Positions 18,589-28,000 of a stretch of 64,000 bases of DNA are shown piece after piece. Source of the stretch: Nitrobacter winogradskyi (GTDB lineage Bacteria > Pseudomonadota > Alphaproteobacteria > Rhizobiales > Xanthobacteraceae); the NCBI RefSeq assembly GCF_006539545.1, contig NZ_BJNF01000042.1:51562-115561 (forward strand), given 5' to 3'. The position numbers and the translations under genes are program-made. The notes under the pieces were generated by a model. It had not been told where the DNA came from. It made no database searches and worked only from the letters and a program-made list of their open reading frames with translations. Positions within the stretch are counted from its first letter, which is position 1; every line of letters begins with the position of its first letter.

Positions 18589-19354
18589 CTATGATCGACG
18601 GCGATGGCGAAGGAGATCGAGATAGCCGCCACCGACCAGAGCGGAGCCGCCCTCAACAAGTCCGATCACGGAATCGCGCAGCGGCGATGTCTTCCATGGA
18701 TCGCTTGCGACGCGCTCCGCGCCGTAGATCGCGATGGCGATCTCGCGGTAGCTGGCGCCATTCGTGCGACCATCGACCGCCTGGAGCATCAGCCGAAGAC
18801 GGCGGCGCTGCTGGCGCGTCAGCCGCTTGTCGGGAAGTGGTCTGCGGCCATAGACGGCCCGCCAGAAGCGCGTGAGCACATCGGCCCAGGTGAGTGTTTC
18901 TGCGTCGATCGGGATCAGCGCGACGAGCGGCGCCCGCGTTTCCCCCGTCGGATAGAAAACGAGCTGAACAGGCGTATCGGCGCTGTAGATGACGTATCGT
19001 CCCTCCGGACCGTCACGCGCTGCCTCAAACTTTGCGAGAGGTGGTTGTGAGGTGGTGGAAAGGTGGTCGGGCGCCGGCATGAGCGTCAACACCAACGGGA
19101 CGACCGCGGGAGACCAGAACACGGTTTGCGCGGATGCGGAGAGGCTTGGCCGAGCGGGGAAAGCGCAGCCCCCAACGGCGTTGGTCTCCGAGCGATAATG
19201 GAGAGTTGTCCGCGTGGTCGGCGACGAGCGCCCGATACCGACGTTGATACTGCTCCTGGCGGCGGAGGCATTCCCACGCCAAGCCTTCGTTCGTGAGATC
19301 ATCGAAGAAATCGTAACTGTGGCGCTCTCTCCATTGCGAAGTATCGGGTTTCAT
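18589..19354 (-). pseudogene. DUF6499-DUF2285 regulator split by a frameshift
   Basis: Normally one protein. The first frame opens at the ATG at 19354 with WRERHSYDFFDDLTNEGLAW and runs through RRWGLRFPRS, the DUF6499 part. The sequence then continues in another frame from about 19140: TVFWSPAVVPLVLTL, RYVIYSADTPVQLVFYPTG, RFWRAVYGRRPLP and LMLQAVDGRTNGASYREIAI, the DUF2285 (RovC-like DNA-binding) part, ending at 18589. A one-base indel near the AAGCCTCTCCGC segment (about 19135-19150) would restore a single protein of about 255 residues. Either a true mutation or a base-calling error. Confidence 0.8.
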
Positions 19355-19483
19355 GGGCTATCCCCCGCATGTATCGCGTAAGCCGGGCAGATATTGATTC
19401 CCACACGCGGGGGTGTGCGGGAGTCTTGGCGCCGGCATTGCGCGATGCTGTCGGGGCATCACCGAGCCGCACGATATACCGAA

Positions 19484-19750
19484 TTACAGGCGTTTGCCGG
19501 GACTGTGCAGGAGCTGCTGGTATCCGGTCTGCGTCATCCAGCGCGCGCGTTGGAGGTGATTGTCGTGGACTTGCCGCGCGCGCTCCGGCTCGCGTGCGGG
19601 ATCGATCCCGAACACGACTTCGACCGCTTCCCGCCAATCAGCGCCATCGGCGTCAGCATCGAGAAGGCGCATATAGAGCTTGATGTGCGACCTGTCGTAT
19701 TCGGTCAATTGCGGGCAGGAAGGTGGCGTATCCTCGAACGGGTCAACCAT
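19484..19750 (-). CDS. Small DUF2285-like DNA-binding protein
   Basis: With the ATG at 19750, 88 residues: MVDPFEDTPPSCPQLTEYDR, then HIKLYMRLLDADADGADWRE, VVFGIDPAREPERAR and RARWMTQTGYQQLL. The ADGADWREA...DP motif recurs in short proteins of these elements related to the DUF2285/RovC group, presumed regulators. An earlier in-frame ATG (19807) overlaps the XRE gene stop and lacks a ribosome site. Exact role unknown. Confidence 0.7.
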   Translation of the reverse strand: MVDPFEDTPPSCPQLTEYDRSHIKLYMRLLDADADGADWREAVEVVFGIDPAREPERARQVHDNHLQRARWMTQTGYQQLLHSPGKRL

Positions 19751-19806
19751 GGCGCCGCCCTGGTGCATCGGCCGCTGCCGTATCGGCATCGGCGCACATC
19801 GCCGCA

Positions 19807-20055
19807 TCAGCCTTTCCGTTTGCCGCGACCCTCAACGAGCAACACTCCCTGTCCTTTGTCGACGGACAGAAGAACGATCCCTGCTGCTTCCAGCGCCCTG
19901 CGAACCTGATCGCGCGTTGTCTCGTACACGCCCAATCCGCTTTCGGATTCAAGGCGCTTGAGGGAGGTCAGCGATATGCGGGCCTTGTCAGCGAGCGTCT
20001 CCTGCGTCCAACCCAGCAACGCGCGCGCAGCCCGTGATTGTCGGGAGGTGATCAT
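19807..20055 (-). CDS. XRE-family transcriptional regulator
   Basis: Starting at the ATG at 20055, behind GGAGG, 82 residues. SRAARALLGWTQETLADKAR and ISLTSLKRLESESG form a lambda-repressor-like helix-turn-helix; the rest (RRALEAAGIVLLSVDKGQGV) is the usual short tail seen in such proteins of rhizobial elements. It probably represses genes of the element and is a candidate switch for transfer. Confidence 0.88.
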   Translation of the reverse strand: MITSRQSRAARALLGWTQETLADKARISLTSLKRLESESGLGVYETTRDQVRRALEAAGIVLLSVDKGQGVLLVEGRGKRKG

Positions 20056-20207
20056 GCATGACCACCTCCCACTCGGACCTGCGCGCACGCTAGAACTACG
20101 ACTATTTTAGTCGGACTCGGCCGCGAATGCGACCGAAAACCGCCGGCCAGCCCCCTTGCGACCGGCACGGCGGGCGACTGATTCGGTCGCCCTCCGGTCG
20201 GGGAAAA

Positions 20208-20229
20208 CCCGGCGGCTTGCGCCGCCGGG
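20208..20229 (-). terminator. GC-rich hairpin after ssb
   Basis: CCCGGCGGC, loop TTGC, GCCGCCGGG is a perfect 9-bp stem beginning 16 bp after the ssb stop on the minus strand. There is no strong U tract (the minus-strand flank is TTTTCCCC), so it may end transcription weakly or protect the mRNA end. Confidence 0.6.
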
Positions 20230-20244
20230 CCTCTGACGCCCCGG

Positions 20245-20646
20245 TCAGAACGGGATGTCGTCATCGAGATCGCGCTGTCCGGTGGCGCTTTCGGTCTGCT
20301 TCGCCCGGCTCAGGAAGTCGACCGTTTCGGCGATGATCTCGCAGCCGTAGCGGTCGTTGCCCTGCTGATCGGTCCACTTGGTGTAGTGGATGCGGCCGCG
20401 CACCAGAACCTTCATGCCCTTCTGGCAATGATCCTGGACCGTCTTGCCGAGGCCGTTGAAGCAGGTGATCCGGTGCCATTCGGTGTCCTGGACCCGGTAG
20501 CCATTGTCGTCCCGAACAGCCTTGCCTTCCGAGTAGCGGGGCCGCGAAGTGGCCAGCGTGAAGTGGGTGATACGGGTCCCGCCCTGAGTGTTGCGGGATT
20601 CGGGGTCCTGGCCGATGTTGCCGGCGAGAATGACGATGTTCTGCAT
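20245..20646 (-). CDS. ssb: Single-stranded DNA-binding protein
   Basis: 133 residues. The OB fold starts MQNIVILAGNIGQDPESRNT, with WHRITCFNGLGKTVQDHCQK and GMKVLVRGRIHYTKWTDQQG. The C-terminus ends in the acidic DLDDDIPF tip that binds partner proteins. It is slightly shorter than chromosomal SSB, as usual for mobile copies. It would coat the transferred strand in the recipient and support element replication. A GGAG lies before the ATG and a stable hairpin sits in the leader. Confidence 0.95.
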   Translation of the reverse strand: MQNIVILAGNIGQDPESRNTQGGTRITHFTLATSRPRYSEGKAVRDDNGYRVQDTEWHRITCFNGLGKTVQDHCQKGMKVLVRGRIHYTKWTDQQGNDRYGCEIIAETVDFLSRAKQTESATGQRDLDDDIPF

Positions 20647-20665
20647 TTTAAGTCTCCGTTGCTCC

Positions 20666-20687
20666 TCGGAGGGACCATTCCCTCCGA
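20666..20687 (-). promoter_or_regulatory. Perfect hairpin in the ssb leader
   Basis: TCGGAGGGA, loop of four, TCCCTCCGA makes an uninterrupted 9-bp stem about 20 bases before the ssb start. It contains GGAGGG, a ribosome-site-like sequence, inside the stem. It could be a translational control hairpin or a protein-binding site; no family is recognised. Confidence 0.45.
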
Positions 20688-21341
20688 CGAGACCCGGCCA
20701 AGGACGTCGGGAGCCCCCTGCAACTGCCTGCCTGCTGGCAGCTCGCCCCTAAGGCCCGGAGTGGTGCGGGCAGGCGCTTTAGCGCCAACACGGTCCGGAG
20801 CCGCGGGGGTTGCGGGCGGAAACCGAACGGACTTAGGGGATCAGTCAGTCGGAGGGATTGGCGCCCCTGAGAGCCCGATTACGGAGGCGCCCAGCAGGAA
20901 CATTGTTCTCGCCAACAGCCACATCGCTCTTAAGACCCACGCCACACCATCTTGCGGCCGCGCTCACCACCCCTTCACGGCCACCGTTTGCGCCGCCGAT
21001 GGAAGGTTGTTCGGGGAAAGGCGAAAAGGCTACCGGACCCGTTGCGGATGGCGGCGGTCGCCGCTCAATCGGCGGAGGCGCGGTCCACCAGCATTGCGAC
21101 AAGTGGCAATGAAGTTGCTGCGGCCGACGTTCACGACATCATGACGATCAATGCAGCGCGGGCGCTGTTTGCGGCCGTGCAAGATCAACGCGCCATGACC
21201 GACTTCCTGCGCCGTGCGATGCCGCTCGAAACAGCGGCGGCCAGGACAGTCTCGACCTAACTGTCATGTTCAGAGCGCAAGCGACAGGGTTCGGCGGCGC
21301 AAGCCGCCGGGTTTTCCCGCAAGCGGGGGATCGCGAGTGCT
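20688..21341. other. 650-bp gap between ssb and the membrane gene
   Basis: No recognised gene. A 39-codon plus-strand frame at 21141-21260 (MTINAARALFAAVQDQRAMT at its start) has protein-like composition but no clear ribosome site and opposite direction to the neighbours; it could be a remnant. The right end holds two stem-loops (21292-21330). GC is high throughout. Confidence 0.4.
21292..21330 (-). terminator. Paired hairpins after the membrane-protein gene
   Basis: CGGCGGC-GCAA-GCCGCCG (about 21292-21309) and TCCCGC-AA-GCGGGGGA (about 21315-21330) lie just past the stop at 21342 on the minus strand, separated by GGTTTTCC. The first is nearly the same GGCGGC-loop-GCCGCC design as the hairpin after ssb. 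Confidence 0.5.
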
Positions 21342-21758
21342 TCAGCGCGACAAGACGCTTTCGCCCAATGCGTTGAGACTGACAATTGCTGCGCCGCCGA
21401 TGAACAGGCCGGCGCTGCCGCATAGCAGATTGAGCGCAATCGTTGAATCGATGGCGTGCTTTGCGACACCATGCACGACGGCATAGCCGGCGACCACGGC
21501 GGGCACAGCAAAGACGGCGAGCGCGATCAGGCGCACAATCGGATTCTTTGCGAAGCCGAGAACGGCAATGACCACGGCGAGCGACAGCAACGCAGCAGCG
21601 ATAGCGGCGAAGCCCGACATCACGATGCCGGCCCCCGCGGCCCAAGTATATTGGGCTGCTGTCAGTCCGACCGAGAACGGAAGCGCATAGATCGCGAGAC
21701 CGTAGGCGAGAGCACAGAAGGCGATCGTCAAGACGATGGCGGGCAGGATCAGCGTCAT
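21342..21758 (-). CDS. Four-helix membrane protein, unknown function
   Basis: The ATG at 21758 follows GTGGAGG, giving 138 residues. Hydropathy suggests four transmembrane helices: TLILPAIVLTIAFCALAYGL, the Ala-rich AGIVMSGFAAIAAALLSLAV, LIALAVFAVPAVVAGYAVVH and a last Gly-rich segment. A longer frame exists upstream but is basic and unstructured, so it is not used. Proteins of this kind occur in related elements between ssb and the toxin-antitoxin genes; no function is known. Confidence 0.75.
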   Translation of the reverse strand: MTLILPAIVLTIAFCALAYGLAIYALPFSVGLTAAQYTWAAGAGIVMSGFAAIAAALLSLAVVIAVLGFAKNPIVRLIALAVFAVPAVVAGYAVVHGVAKHAIDSTIALNLLCGSAGLFIGGAAIVSLNALGESVLSR

Positions 21759-22030
21759 GGAAACCTCCACATGAACGATTAAGAGTTCACGACAGGCTGC
21801 CTGTGGATGCGCTCCGCCTGCGACTATGCTGCTGTGCCGGTTCTGCGTGGATGGGGCATTTTTTCTTAAGTGGGCCGGTCTCGTCAAGTCACGTTGAGAT
21901 CGGCGGACTGCATGGCGGTGCGTTGTCGAGTGCCGAAGCGGGAAACGTGAAAGCGGACAAGCCGGAAAGCACATCAGGCCCGGAAGAGCGACAAGTCGCA
22001 ATCCGGAGAGGCGCAGATATGCACCTTCCA

Positions 22031-22450
22031 TCAATCGAGGCGGTTGATACGCAGTCCGGAGGCCCTCGCTTTGGCAAAGGCGGCCGCGATCTTCATCATG
22101 AAAGCCTTGCTGAAGCGGCCAAGCACCTCGCCGTGCGGCTCGATATACCATGACCGCTCGGCGACATCGTAATTGTATTCGTCGACGACAATCCAGCATT
22201 GCTTGAGATCGCTGAGGCCGGCTCGTCGGCATTCGATGTCGGAGACCTCGATTGCAACACGGTCGGCCTGTGGCGGCTGGGTGGTGATCGCCAGAAGCGC
22301 GAGATGGGTAAGTCCGTCGTTCGTGCTCCGGACGGCCACGACAACACAGGTCGGCCGGAGCTTCCGGCCTTCGGTCTCGCCGCGCTCATGCTGCCATGCC
22401 CAGAGATAGGGATAATCGATGACCTGGCCGGGCAGGAACTCACGGCTCAT
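22031..22450 (-). CDS. PemK/MazF-like toxin
   Basis: 139 residues. GQVIDYPYLWAWQHERGETE, then RKLRPTCVVVAVRS and HLALLAITTQPP are the beta-strand pattern of the PemK/MazF SH3-like barrel, whose members cut mRNA. The R-P-x-V/C-V-V segment is the family core. It overlaps the upstream antitoxin gene by 11 bp. Such a pair would stabilise the element after excision. The C-terminal helix region (ERSWYIEPHGEVLGRFSKAF) is longer than in MazF, so nuclease activity is inferred. Confidence 0.75.
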   Translation of the reverse strand: MSREFLPGQVIDYPYLWAWQHERGETEGRKLRPTCVVVAVRSTNDGLTHLALLAITTQPPQADRVAIEVSDIECRRAGLSDLKQCWIVVDEYNYDVAERSWYIEPHGEVLGRFSKAFMMKIAAAFAKARASGLRINRLD

Positions 22451-22700
22451 CGTCGTAGCCCGCGCCGCGCGCCAGCCGGTCGATCTCCGTGAGGAAAAGA
22501 TCGTTGTGCTCCTTCGGCATCTCGGAAACGCGGTAGGCGCGGCGAGGGTCGCTGCCGCTGCGCATCCGCTCGTAGTGCTCGTAGCTCATCAGCACGAAAC
22601 GGGGTTTGCGGTGTTTGGTGAGGATCACGGGCTCGCGGGCGGCGGCGTCGGTGACGTCGCCCACTTGTTTGTTGAGATCGCCTGTCGTGAAATGCCTCAT
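22440..22700 (-). CDS. Phd/YefM-type antitoxin
   Basis: 86 residues starting MRHFTTGDLNKQVGDVTDAA, with EPVILTKHRKPRFVLMSYEH, the beta-hairpin and helix of Phd/YefM DNA-binding antitoxins. The C-terminus (EMPKEHNDLFLTEIDRLARG) should wrap the toxin. It precedes and overlaps the toxin gene, the usual order. The AT-rich spacer just upstream (ATATCCATAATATCCATA-like, around 22716-22735) contains short repeats that may be its operator. Confidence 0.85.
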   Translation of the reverse strand: MRHFTTGDLNKQVGDVTDAAAREPVILTKHRKPRFVLMSYEHYERMRSGSDPRRAYRVSEMPKEHNDLFLTEIDRLARGAGYDDEP

Positions 22701-22762
22701 GGCCTTGCTCCCATATCAATATCCATAATATCCATACTTTCCAGATTTTCAAGAGGGGGAAG

Positions 22763-22782
22763 GCGGCGCTTACGCGCCGCCG
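22763..22782 (-). terminator. Hairpin over the DUF2493 stop
   Basis: GGCGGCGC, loop TTAC, GCGCCGCC forms an 8-bp stem that includes the last codons of the DUF2493 gene, followed on the minus strand by TTCCCCCTCTTG. It repeats the GGCGGC-loop-GCCGCC pattern seen at 20208 and 21292. Confidence 0.5.
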
Positions 22783-23705
22783 TCGAACTTCATGACCGGG
22801 ATGCCGAGCTTGCGGGCCTTGTCCGCGAGGTTCTCCTGAATCCCGGTGCCAGAGAAGACGAGGACGCCGACCGGAAGGACATCCAGCATGGCATCGTTGC
22901 GCTTGAACGGCGCGGCGTTGCCGCGCTTCACCCAGTCGGGCCGGAAGGCGATTTGCGGCACCTTGCGATTGTCCGCCCAGCGGGAGGCGATCAGTTCGGC
23001 GCCCTTCGGCGTGCCACCGTGCATCAGCACCATATCGGGGTGCTTCGCATGGACCTGATCGAGCTTCGCCCAGATCAGGCGATGGTCATTGAAGTCAGCG
23101 CCGCCGGAGACGGCGACTTTGGGACCGGCGGGCACCATCACCTCGGCCTCAGCCCGGCGCTTCGCGGCAAGAAAGTCGCGGCTGTCGATCATCGCGGCGG
23201 TCAGGTTGCGATGGTTGACCTTCGAGCCGGTGCGCGGCCGCCAGACGGTGCCGGTATGGTGCTCGAACGCTTCGGCGGCGATGTCGCGGAAGAGTTCCAT
23301 GCTGTTGCGCCGCTCGATCATGGTTTGCCCCTCGGCCGTGAGGCGCTCCAGCTCGACCGACTTCACCTCGCTGCCATCCTGTTCGTTCTGAAGGCGGCGC
23401 TGCGCCTGCTCGTTGTCGTCAAGCTCGCGCTCCACCCGGCAGGTGGCGCGGTGGAAGAGATTGACGGTCCCCCAGAGCAATTCTTCGAGGTCGGGTTCGA
23501 GGCGGGTGTCGCCAAGCGTGGCGACGAGAGCATCGAAGATGTCTGCGACAGCCGCGGCGACGACATTGCCCTCGGGAAGCGGCCTTGGATCGGGTTCGTC
23601 CTGAAACGGGCGCCAGCCATAGAGCTGGAGTTCGGTGAGGAGATGATCGGTGGGAGACGAAGTGTGGATCGGTGTGATGCCGGTGTTATCGTCGTCGTTC
23701 GTCAT
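22770..23705 (-). CDS. DUF2493 (SLOG-fold) protein
   Basis: The ATG at 23705 gives 311 residues. The C-terminal ~110 residues carry the DUF2493/YspA core: GPKVAVSGGADFNDHRLIWA, HGGTPKGAELIASRWADNRK and VLVFSGTGIQENLADKARK, a Rossmann-like nucleotide-ligand-binding fold. The N-terminal ~180 residues are helical and typical of the long version found in conjugative elements. SLOG proteins bind or process nucleotide signals, and several take part in defence; this family has no proven role. The longer upstream frame is Arg/Ala-rich and not used. Confidence 0.88.
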   Translation of the reverse strand: MTNDDDNTGITPIHTSSPTDHLLTELQLYGWRPFQDEPDPRPLPEGNVVAAAVADIFDALVATLGDTRLEPDLEELLWGTVNLFHRATCRVERELDDNEQAQRRLQNEQDGSEVKSVELERLTAEGQTMIERRNSMELFRDIAAEAFEHHTGTVWRPRTGSKVNHRNLTAAMIDSRDFLAAKRRAEAEVMVPAGPKVAVSGGADFNDHRLIWAKLDQVHAKHPDMVLMHGGTPKGAELIASRWADNRKVPQIAFRPDWVKRGNAAPFKRNDAMLDVLPVGVLVFSGTGIQENLADKARKLGIPVMKFDGGA

Positions 23706-24027
23706 CGGGAGCGTCCTGCGTCTGGAGACCGCGCCCATCGCGGCCTTCGCAGGCGTCGAAGCCCACGGGCGGGACGGACTGGCAGCCCTCGCACTTCCGC
23801 GAGGGTCTTGATGGCCAAGCCCGGCTATTTTGTTTCGCGCTGCAAAAGCGGCGCAGCCGCCGGCGGAAAATAGCTGGAGCGCCGCCATTGCCTGGCCGGC
23901 CCGTTTGTGGGCCGATCGCCCTCTCAGAAGGCCGTGGGCGCCTCTCTCCGACACCAGAAAGCTGCTCGCGGGGACGAGCGGTGACGACAGGCAGGCTCCG
24001 TCCGCGTCTCGTCTTCCGCCGATTTCC
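23706..24027. other. 320-bp intergenic region with stem-loops
   Basis: No gene seen. It contains hairpin-forming stretches: CCCTCGC-ACTTCC-GCGAGGG near 23796-23815, an extended pairing of CTATTTTG (~23826) with GGAAAATAG (~23868), and GGCCC-GTTTGT-GGGCC near 23898. One or more could be the terminator of the Toprim/helicase operon and the leader of DUF2493. Confidence 0.45.
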
Positions 24028-25071
24028 TCACGCCGTCATGAACCAGCTGACGTCTTCGGGACGAAGCTGCTCCTTCAAGGCCGCCCGAAGGGCATCGACG
24101 CCGCGCCAACGCAGATCGTCGTTGAAGTCGCCGCGCACCGGCGACACTGAAATCGCCTCGATCCCGACGCTCATTGCTCTGGCGACCAGGCTATCTCTCG
24201 CGCCGTCACCGGCAGGATCGCGATCCCGAAGGACATAGAGCCTGTGCAGTTCCGGCGGAAACAGGATGGCAGCGAGGTGTGCGGCCGACAGCGCCGCCAG
24301 CATCGGCATGTGGGGCAGAACCATGCGCGGCGACAGCACGGTCTCGATGCCTTCGCCGGCTGCGAGCACCTCACCGGCGACGCCGAAGCGGACGCCGTGC
24401 CCGAGAAGGTCGCCCATCGCCCGACGCGGTGTCTCGATAGGCGCCTTGCCCGAACCGTCCGGGGCGAGCCATGTGCGGTGCGCGCCGGTCTGCCGTCCGG
24501 CGAGATCGGTGACGGCAGCGACCATCGCCGGCCAGATCTCGGTGGGCGAATGCTTGTCAGGCTTGTAGTAGCACCTCGGATGGTAACGCAGCGCGGTGAC
24601 GCCGATGAGGGATGTGATCGCCCTCCCGTTGAGGTAGATCGCCGCAAGCGTGCCGCCGATCGGCTGCGCCATCGCAAAGAGCCGCCGCGACGCTTCAGAC
24701 GAACCCGATGGCGCTGGGCTTGCGGCTCTGTCCGTCGGCGTGTTCTCCGGCTCGGGATGCGGGAGCGAGAGGAAGCGGCGCGCTTCCTCAGCCACGTCCT
24801 CGAAGTCGACAAGGCCAAGCGACGCGCGGATGACGTCGAGAAGATCGCCATACTCACCCGTTGCTCCGTCGGTCCATTTGCCCGCAGCACCCTTGCCCGA
24901 TGCCGGCCCTGTGAGGCGCACGTACATCGAGCGGCCGGGCGCATTCTTTGCATCGCCGACGATCCAATATCGTCCGGCTCGATGGCCGGACGATAGATAT
25001 TGTTTGCAGACCGCCTCGGCGTGTCGGCCGAGGCGGATCGCGAGTTCGGAGGCGCTGTGACGGGGCATCAT
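24028..25071 (-). CDS. Toprim-domain primase-like protein (DUF7146 type)
   Basis: Starts at 25071 and overlaps the helicase stop by four bases (ATGA), 347 residues. N-terminal HAEAVCKQYLSSGHRAGRYW and a following Gly/Thr-rich block (KWTDGATGEYGDLLDVIRAS) resemble the primase-associated N-terminal region of plasmid Toprim proteins. The Toprim part has VLAAGEGIETVLS (Glu) and RLYVLRDRDPAGDGARD (Asp-x-Asp), then FNDDLRW. Likely a DNA primase or accessory replication enzyme of the element, coupled with the Strawberry-notch helicase. Confidence 0.82.
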   Translation of the reverse strand: MMPRHSASELAIRLGRHAEAVCKQYLSSGHRAGRYWIVGDAKNAPGRSMYVRLTGPASGKGAAGKWTDGATGEYGDLLDVIRASLGLVDFEDVAEEARRFLSLPHPEPENTPTDRAASPAPSGSSEASRRLFAMAQPIGGTLAAIYLNGRAITSLIGVTALRYHPRCYYKPDKHSPTEIWPAMVAAVTDLAGRQTGAHRTWLAPDGSGKAPIETPRRAMGDLLGHGVRFGVAGEVLAAGEGIETVLSPRMVLPHMPMLAALSAAHLAAILFPPELHRLYVLRDRDPAGDGARDSLVARAMSVGIEAISVSPVRGDFNDDLRWRGVDALRAALKEQLRPEDVSWFMTA

Positions 25072-28000
25072 GCCGCCTCCCGCTCGCCGACGCGCGCGAC
25101 CGGCCAGCGCTCGAGCACCTTGCCGAGCACGATCGGGCCGTTGGCGTCGGTCGGCACGAACATGCGCAGCTTCCACGAGATGATCTCGTGGAACAGGCCA
25201 TAGGCGGTGAGGCGTTCGCGCATGGTGTCGTCAAAGCCTGACAACTCGATGCGGTTCGCGCCCATAACGCGGGCGCGTCGAAGCTGAAGGCCCTCCGCAA
25301 GTTCGAGGATCGTGCGGCCGTCCATCAGTGCGGCGAAGGCGTCGTCCGGTGTGACGGTCGCGATGTCGGTCGTGGTCGCATTTGCGGCCCAGGCCGGCGA
25401 GACCTTGCGACCGATGATCCGTTCGCCTGCATCGGTCTGGAGCCGATAGACGCGGGTCGATTCATTCGGCAGTCGCTTCCAGATCGGCAGGAGCAGTCCC
25501 GTGACCATGTGCAGCGTGGCGTCAGAGAATTCTGGCACCTCCGCCATCTCGGACTTCCAGGCTGTCGCGAAAGTCGCGCGATCCGCGTCGACCCAATGGG
25601 TTTCGCCCATCATCCTGATCGCGAGGTTATGCGCCTCCGTCGGCCGGATCAGGCGGACGCGGCGCTCGACCTCGCCGTCGTCGAGCATGATGCTGCTCGC
25701 CGGGACCTGCACGGCGGCACGGCCCGAGCGCTCGTTGACGAGGAGCTGCGCGCGCGGATCGTCAAGATGACTCAACGCTTCGTCGAGCGCGACCGGCCGA
25801 TTGCGCCTACGTTCGGTGATCGTCAGCAGGTTGGTTTCGGCTCCGGTGCGTGGATGCATGTAGATCGTCTGGCGATCGTCAACGACGAAGCTTTCGGCGC
25901 GCAGCGTCTCAAGCCCGGCGTCATAGGTCCCCGACGCGATCGCGCCCTCGATGCGGGTGGCCAGAAGCTGCTCGAAGGCCGCGAAGAGGATGTTCTGAAG
26001 CTCGATCGTCAACGCCAGCAGACGATTGAGGAACGTCGTGATCGCCGGCAGTTCGTCCTTGATGCCGTTCGAATCCGTCAGCTTCAGCCCGGTCGCGGAC
26101 TCGAAGCGTTCGAGGCTGCACCCCTCTATCTTGCCGAGCACCAGCAGGTGATAGAGTTGGCGCAGCGCGGCGCGGGCATAGTGCGACTCCAGATTGTCCT
26201 CGGGCCTGAACAGGCCCTGACCGCCGGTCTGGCGCTGGCCGCGCGTGATCGCGCCCAGCGTATCGAGGCGGCGCGCGATCGTGCTCAAGAACCGTTTTTC
26301 GGCTTTCACATTGGTCGAGATCGGCCGGAAGAGCGGCGGTTGTTTCTGATTGGTCCGGTGCGTGCGGCCAAGACCCTGAATGGCGGTGTCGGCTTTCCAG
26401 CCGGCTTCGAGCAGGTAATGAACGCGCAGCCGCGTGTTCTTCGCGGACTTTTCCGCGTGATAGCTGCGGCCGGTGCCGCCGGCGTCGGAGAAAACGAGTC
26501 CGCGCTTTAGATCGTCCATGAAGGCTTGCGTCTCCGCGAGATTGGCGGAAGCTGCGCGGTTCTCGACAACGAGCCTGTCGATCGTCGTGCCACGCTTGCG
26601 CACGATACGACGCGCGCGACCTGTCACCTCGGCGACAACATCGGTGCCGAAGTGCTGGATGATCTGATCGAGCGCGCCGGGGACCGGCGGCAGGCTCGCG
26701 AGTTTCGCGATCAACTCATCGCGGCGCGCGATGGCTTCGCGGCTCTCGACAGGCTGGCCGTTACGATAGACCGGACGTGACGACACGCTTCCCGAACTAT
26801 CGGTGAAACGTTCGTAGAGCTGCACTGGGAAGGAATGGGCGAGATAGTCGAGGACATATTCACGAGGCGTAATGTCCACGCGCACATCATTCCATTCCTC
26901 GGTCGGCAGTTCCGCCAGCCGGCGCTCCATCAGCGCCTCACCGGTGGAGACGATCTGGATCACAGCCGAATGGCCTTCTTCGAGATCGCGCGTGATCGAG
27001 CGGATCAGCGTCGGCGTTTTCATGCTGGTGAGCAGATGGCCGAAGAAGCGCTGCTTGGCGGACTCGAAAGCCGAACGGGCGGCGGACTTCGCCTGCCTGT
27101 TCAGCGTGCCCGTCCCGCCTTCGCCGCTGCCGGTGATGTTGGCAGCCCGCATCGCGGCATCCAGATTGTTATGGATGATGGCAAACGCGCCCGCATACGT
27201 ATCGTAGATGCGGATTTGTTCGGGCGTCAGTTTGTGCTCGACAAGCTCGTACTCGACGCCGGCAAACGAGAGCGAGCGAGCGGTGTAGAGGCCGAGCGCA
27301 CGAAGATCGCGGGCCAGCACCTCCATCGCCGCGACACCGCCCGCCTCAATCGCTTCGACGAACTCGGCGCGCGTCCCGAACGGGAAATCCTCGCCGCCCC
27401 AGAGGCCGAGCCGCTGAGCATAGGCGAGATTGTGGACCGCGGTCGCGCCGGTCGCGGAGACATAGGCGACGCGAGCATTCGGCAGTGCGTGTTGGAGCCG
27501 CAATCCGGCGCGGCCCTGCTGCGAGGCCGCGACATCGCCGCGCTCTCCCGTACCGCCAGCGGCATTCTGCATGGCATGGCTCTCGTCGAAGATGATGACG
27601 CCATCAAACCCGGAGCCCAACCATTCGACGATTTGCCTGACGCGCGAAACCTTTTCGCCGCGGTCATCGGACCTGAGCGTAGCGTAGGTTAGAAATAGGA
27701 TGCCCTCAGTGAGGGTGATGCGCGCGCCTTGAGGGAATCGCGACAACGGCGTGACCAGCAACCGCTCCATGCCAAGCGCCGACCAATCGCGCTGCGCATC
27801 CTCCAGGAGCTTGTCGGATTTGCTGATCCAGACCGCCTTGCGGCGGCCTTGCATCCAGTTGTCGAGAAGGATCGCCGCGGATTCGCGACCCTTGCCGACG
27901 CCGGTGCCGTCTCCGATCATGAAGCCCTGACGGAAGAGGACGGCGTTTTTGGCATTCTCGGACGCGGCAGTCAGAGTGTCGAGCGTGTCGTTCACCGTCC

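Noticed and set aside
17482..18594. 370-codon plus-strand frame
   Set aside because: It lies antisense to repA and the AlpA-like gene, with no domain.
22419..23873. 484-codon plus-strand frame
   Set aside because: It runs antisense across the DUF2493 gene and the antitoxin and has no family signature.
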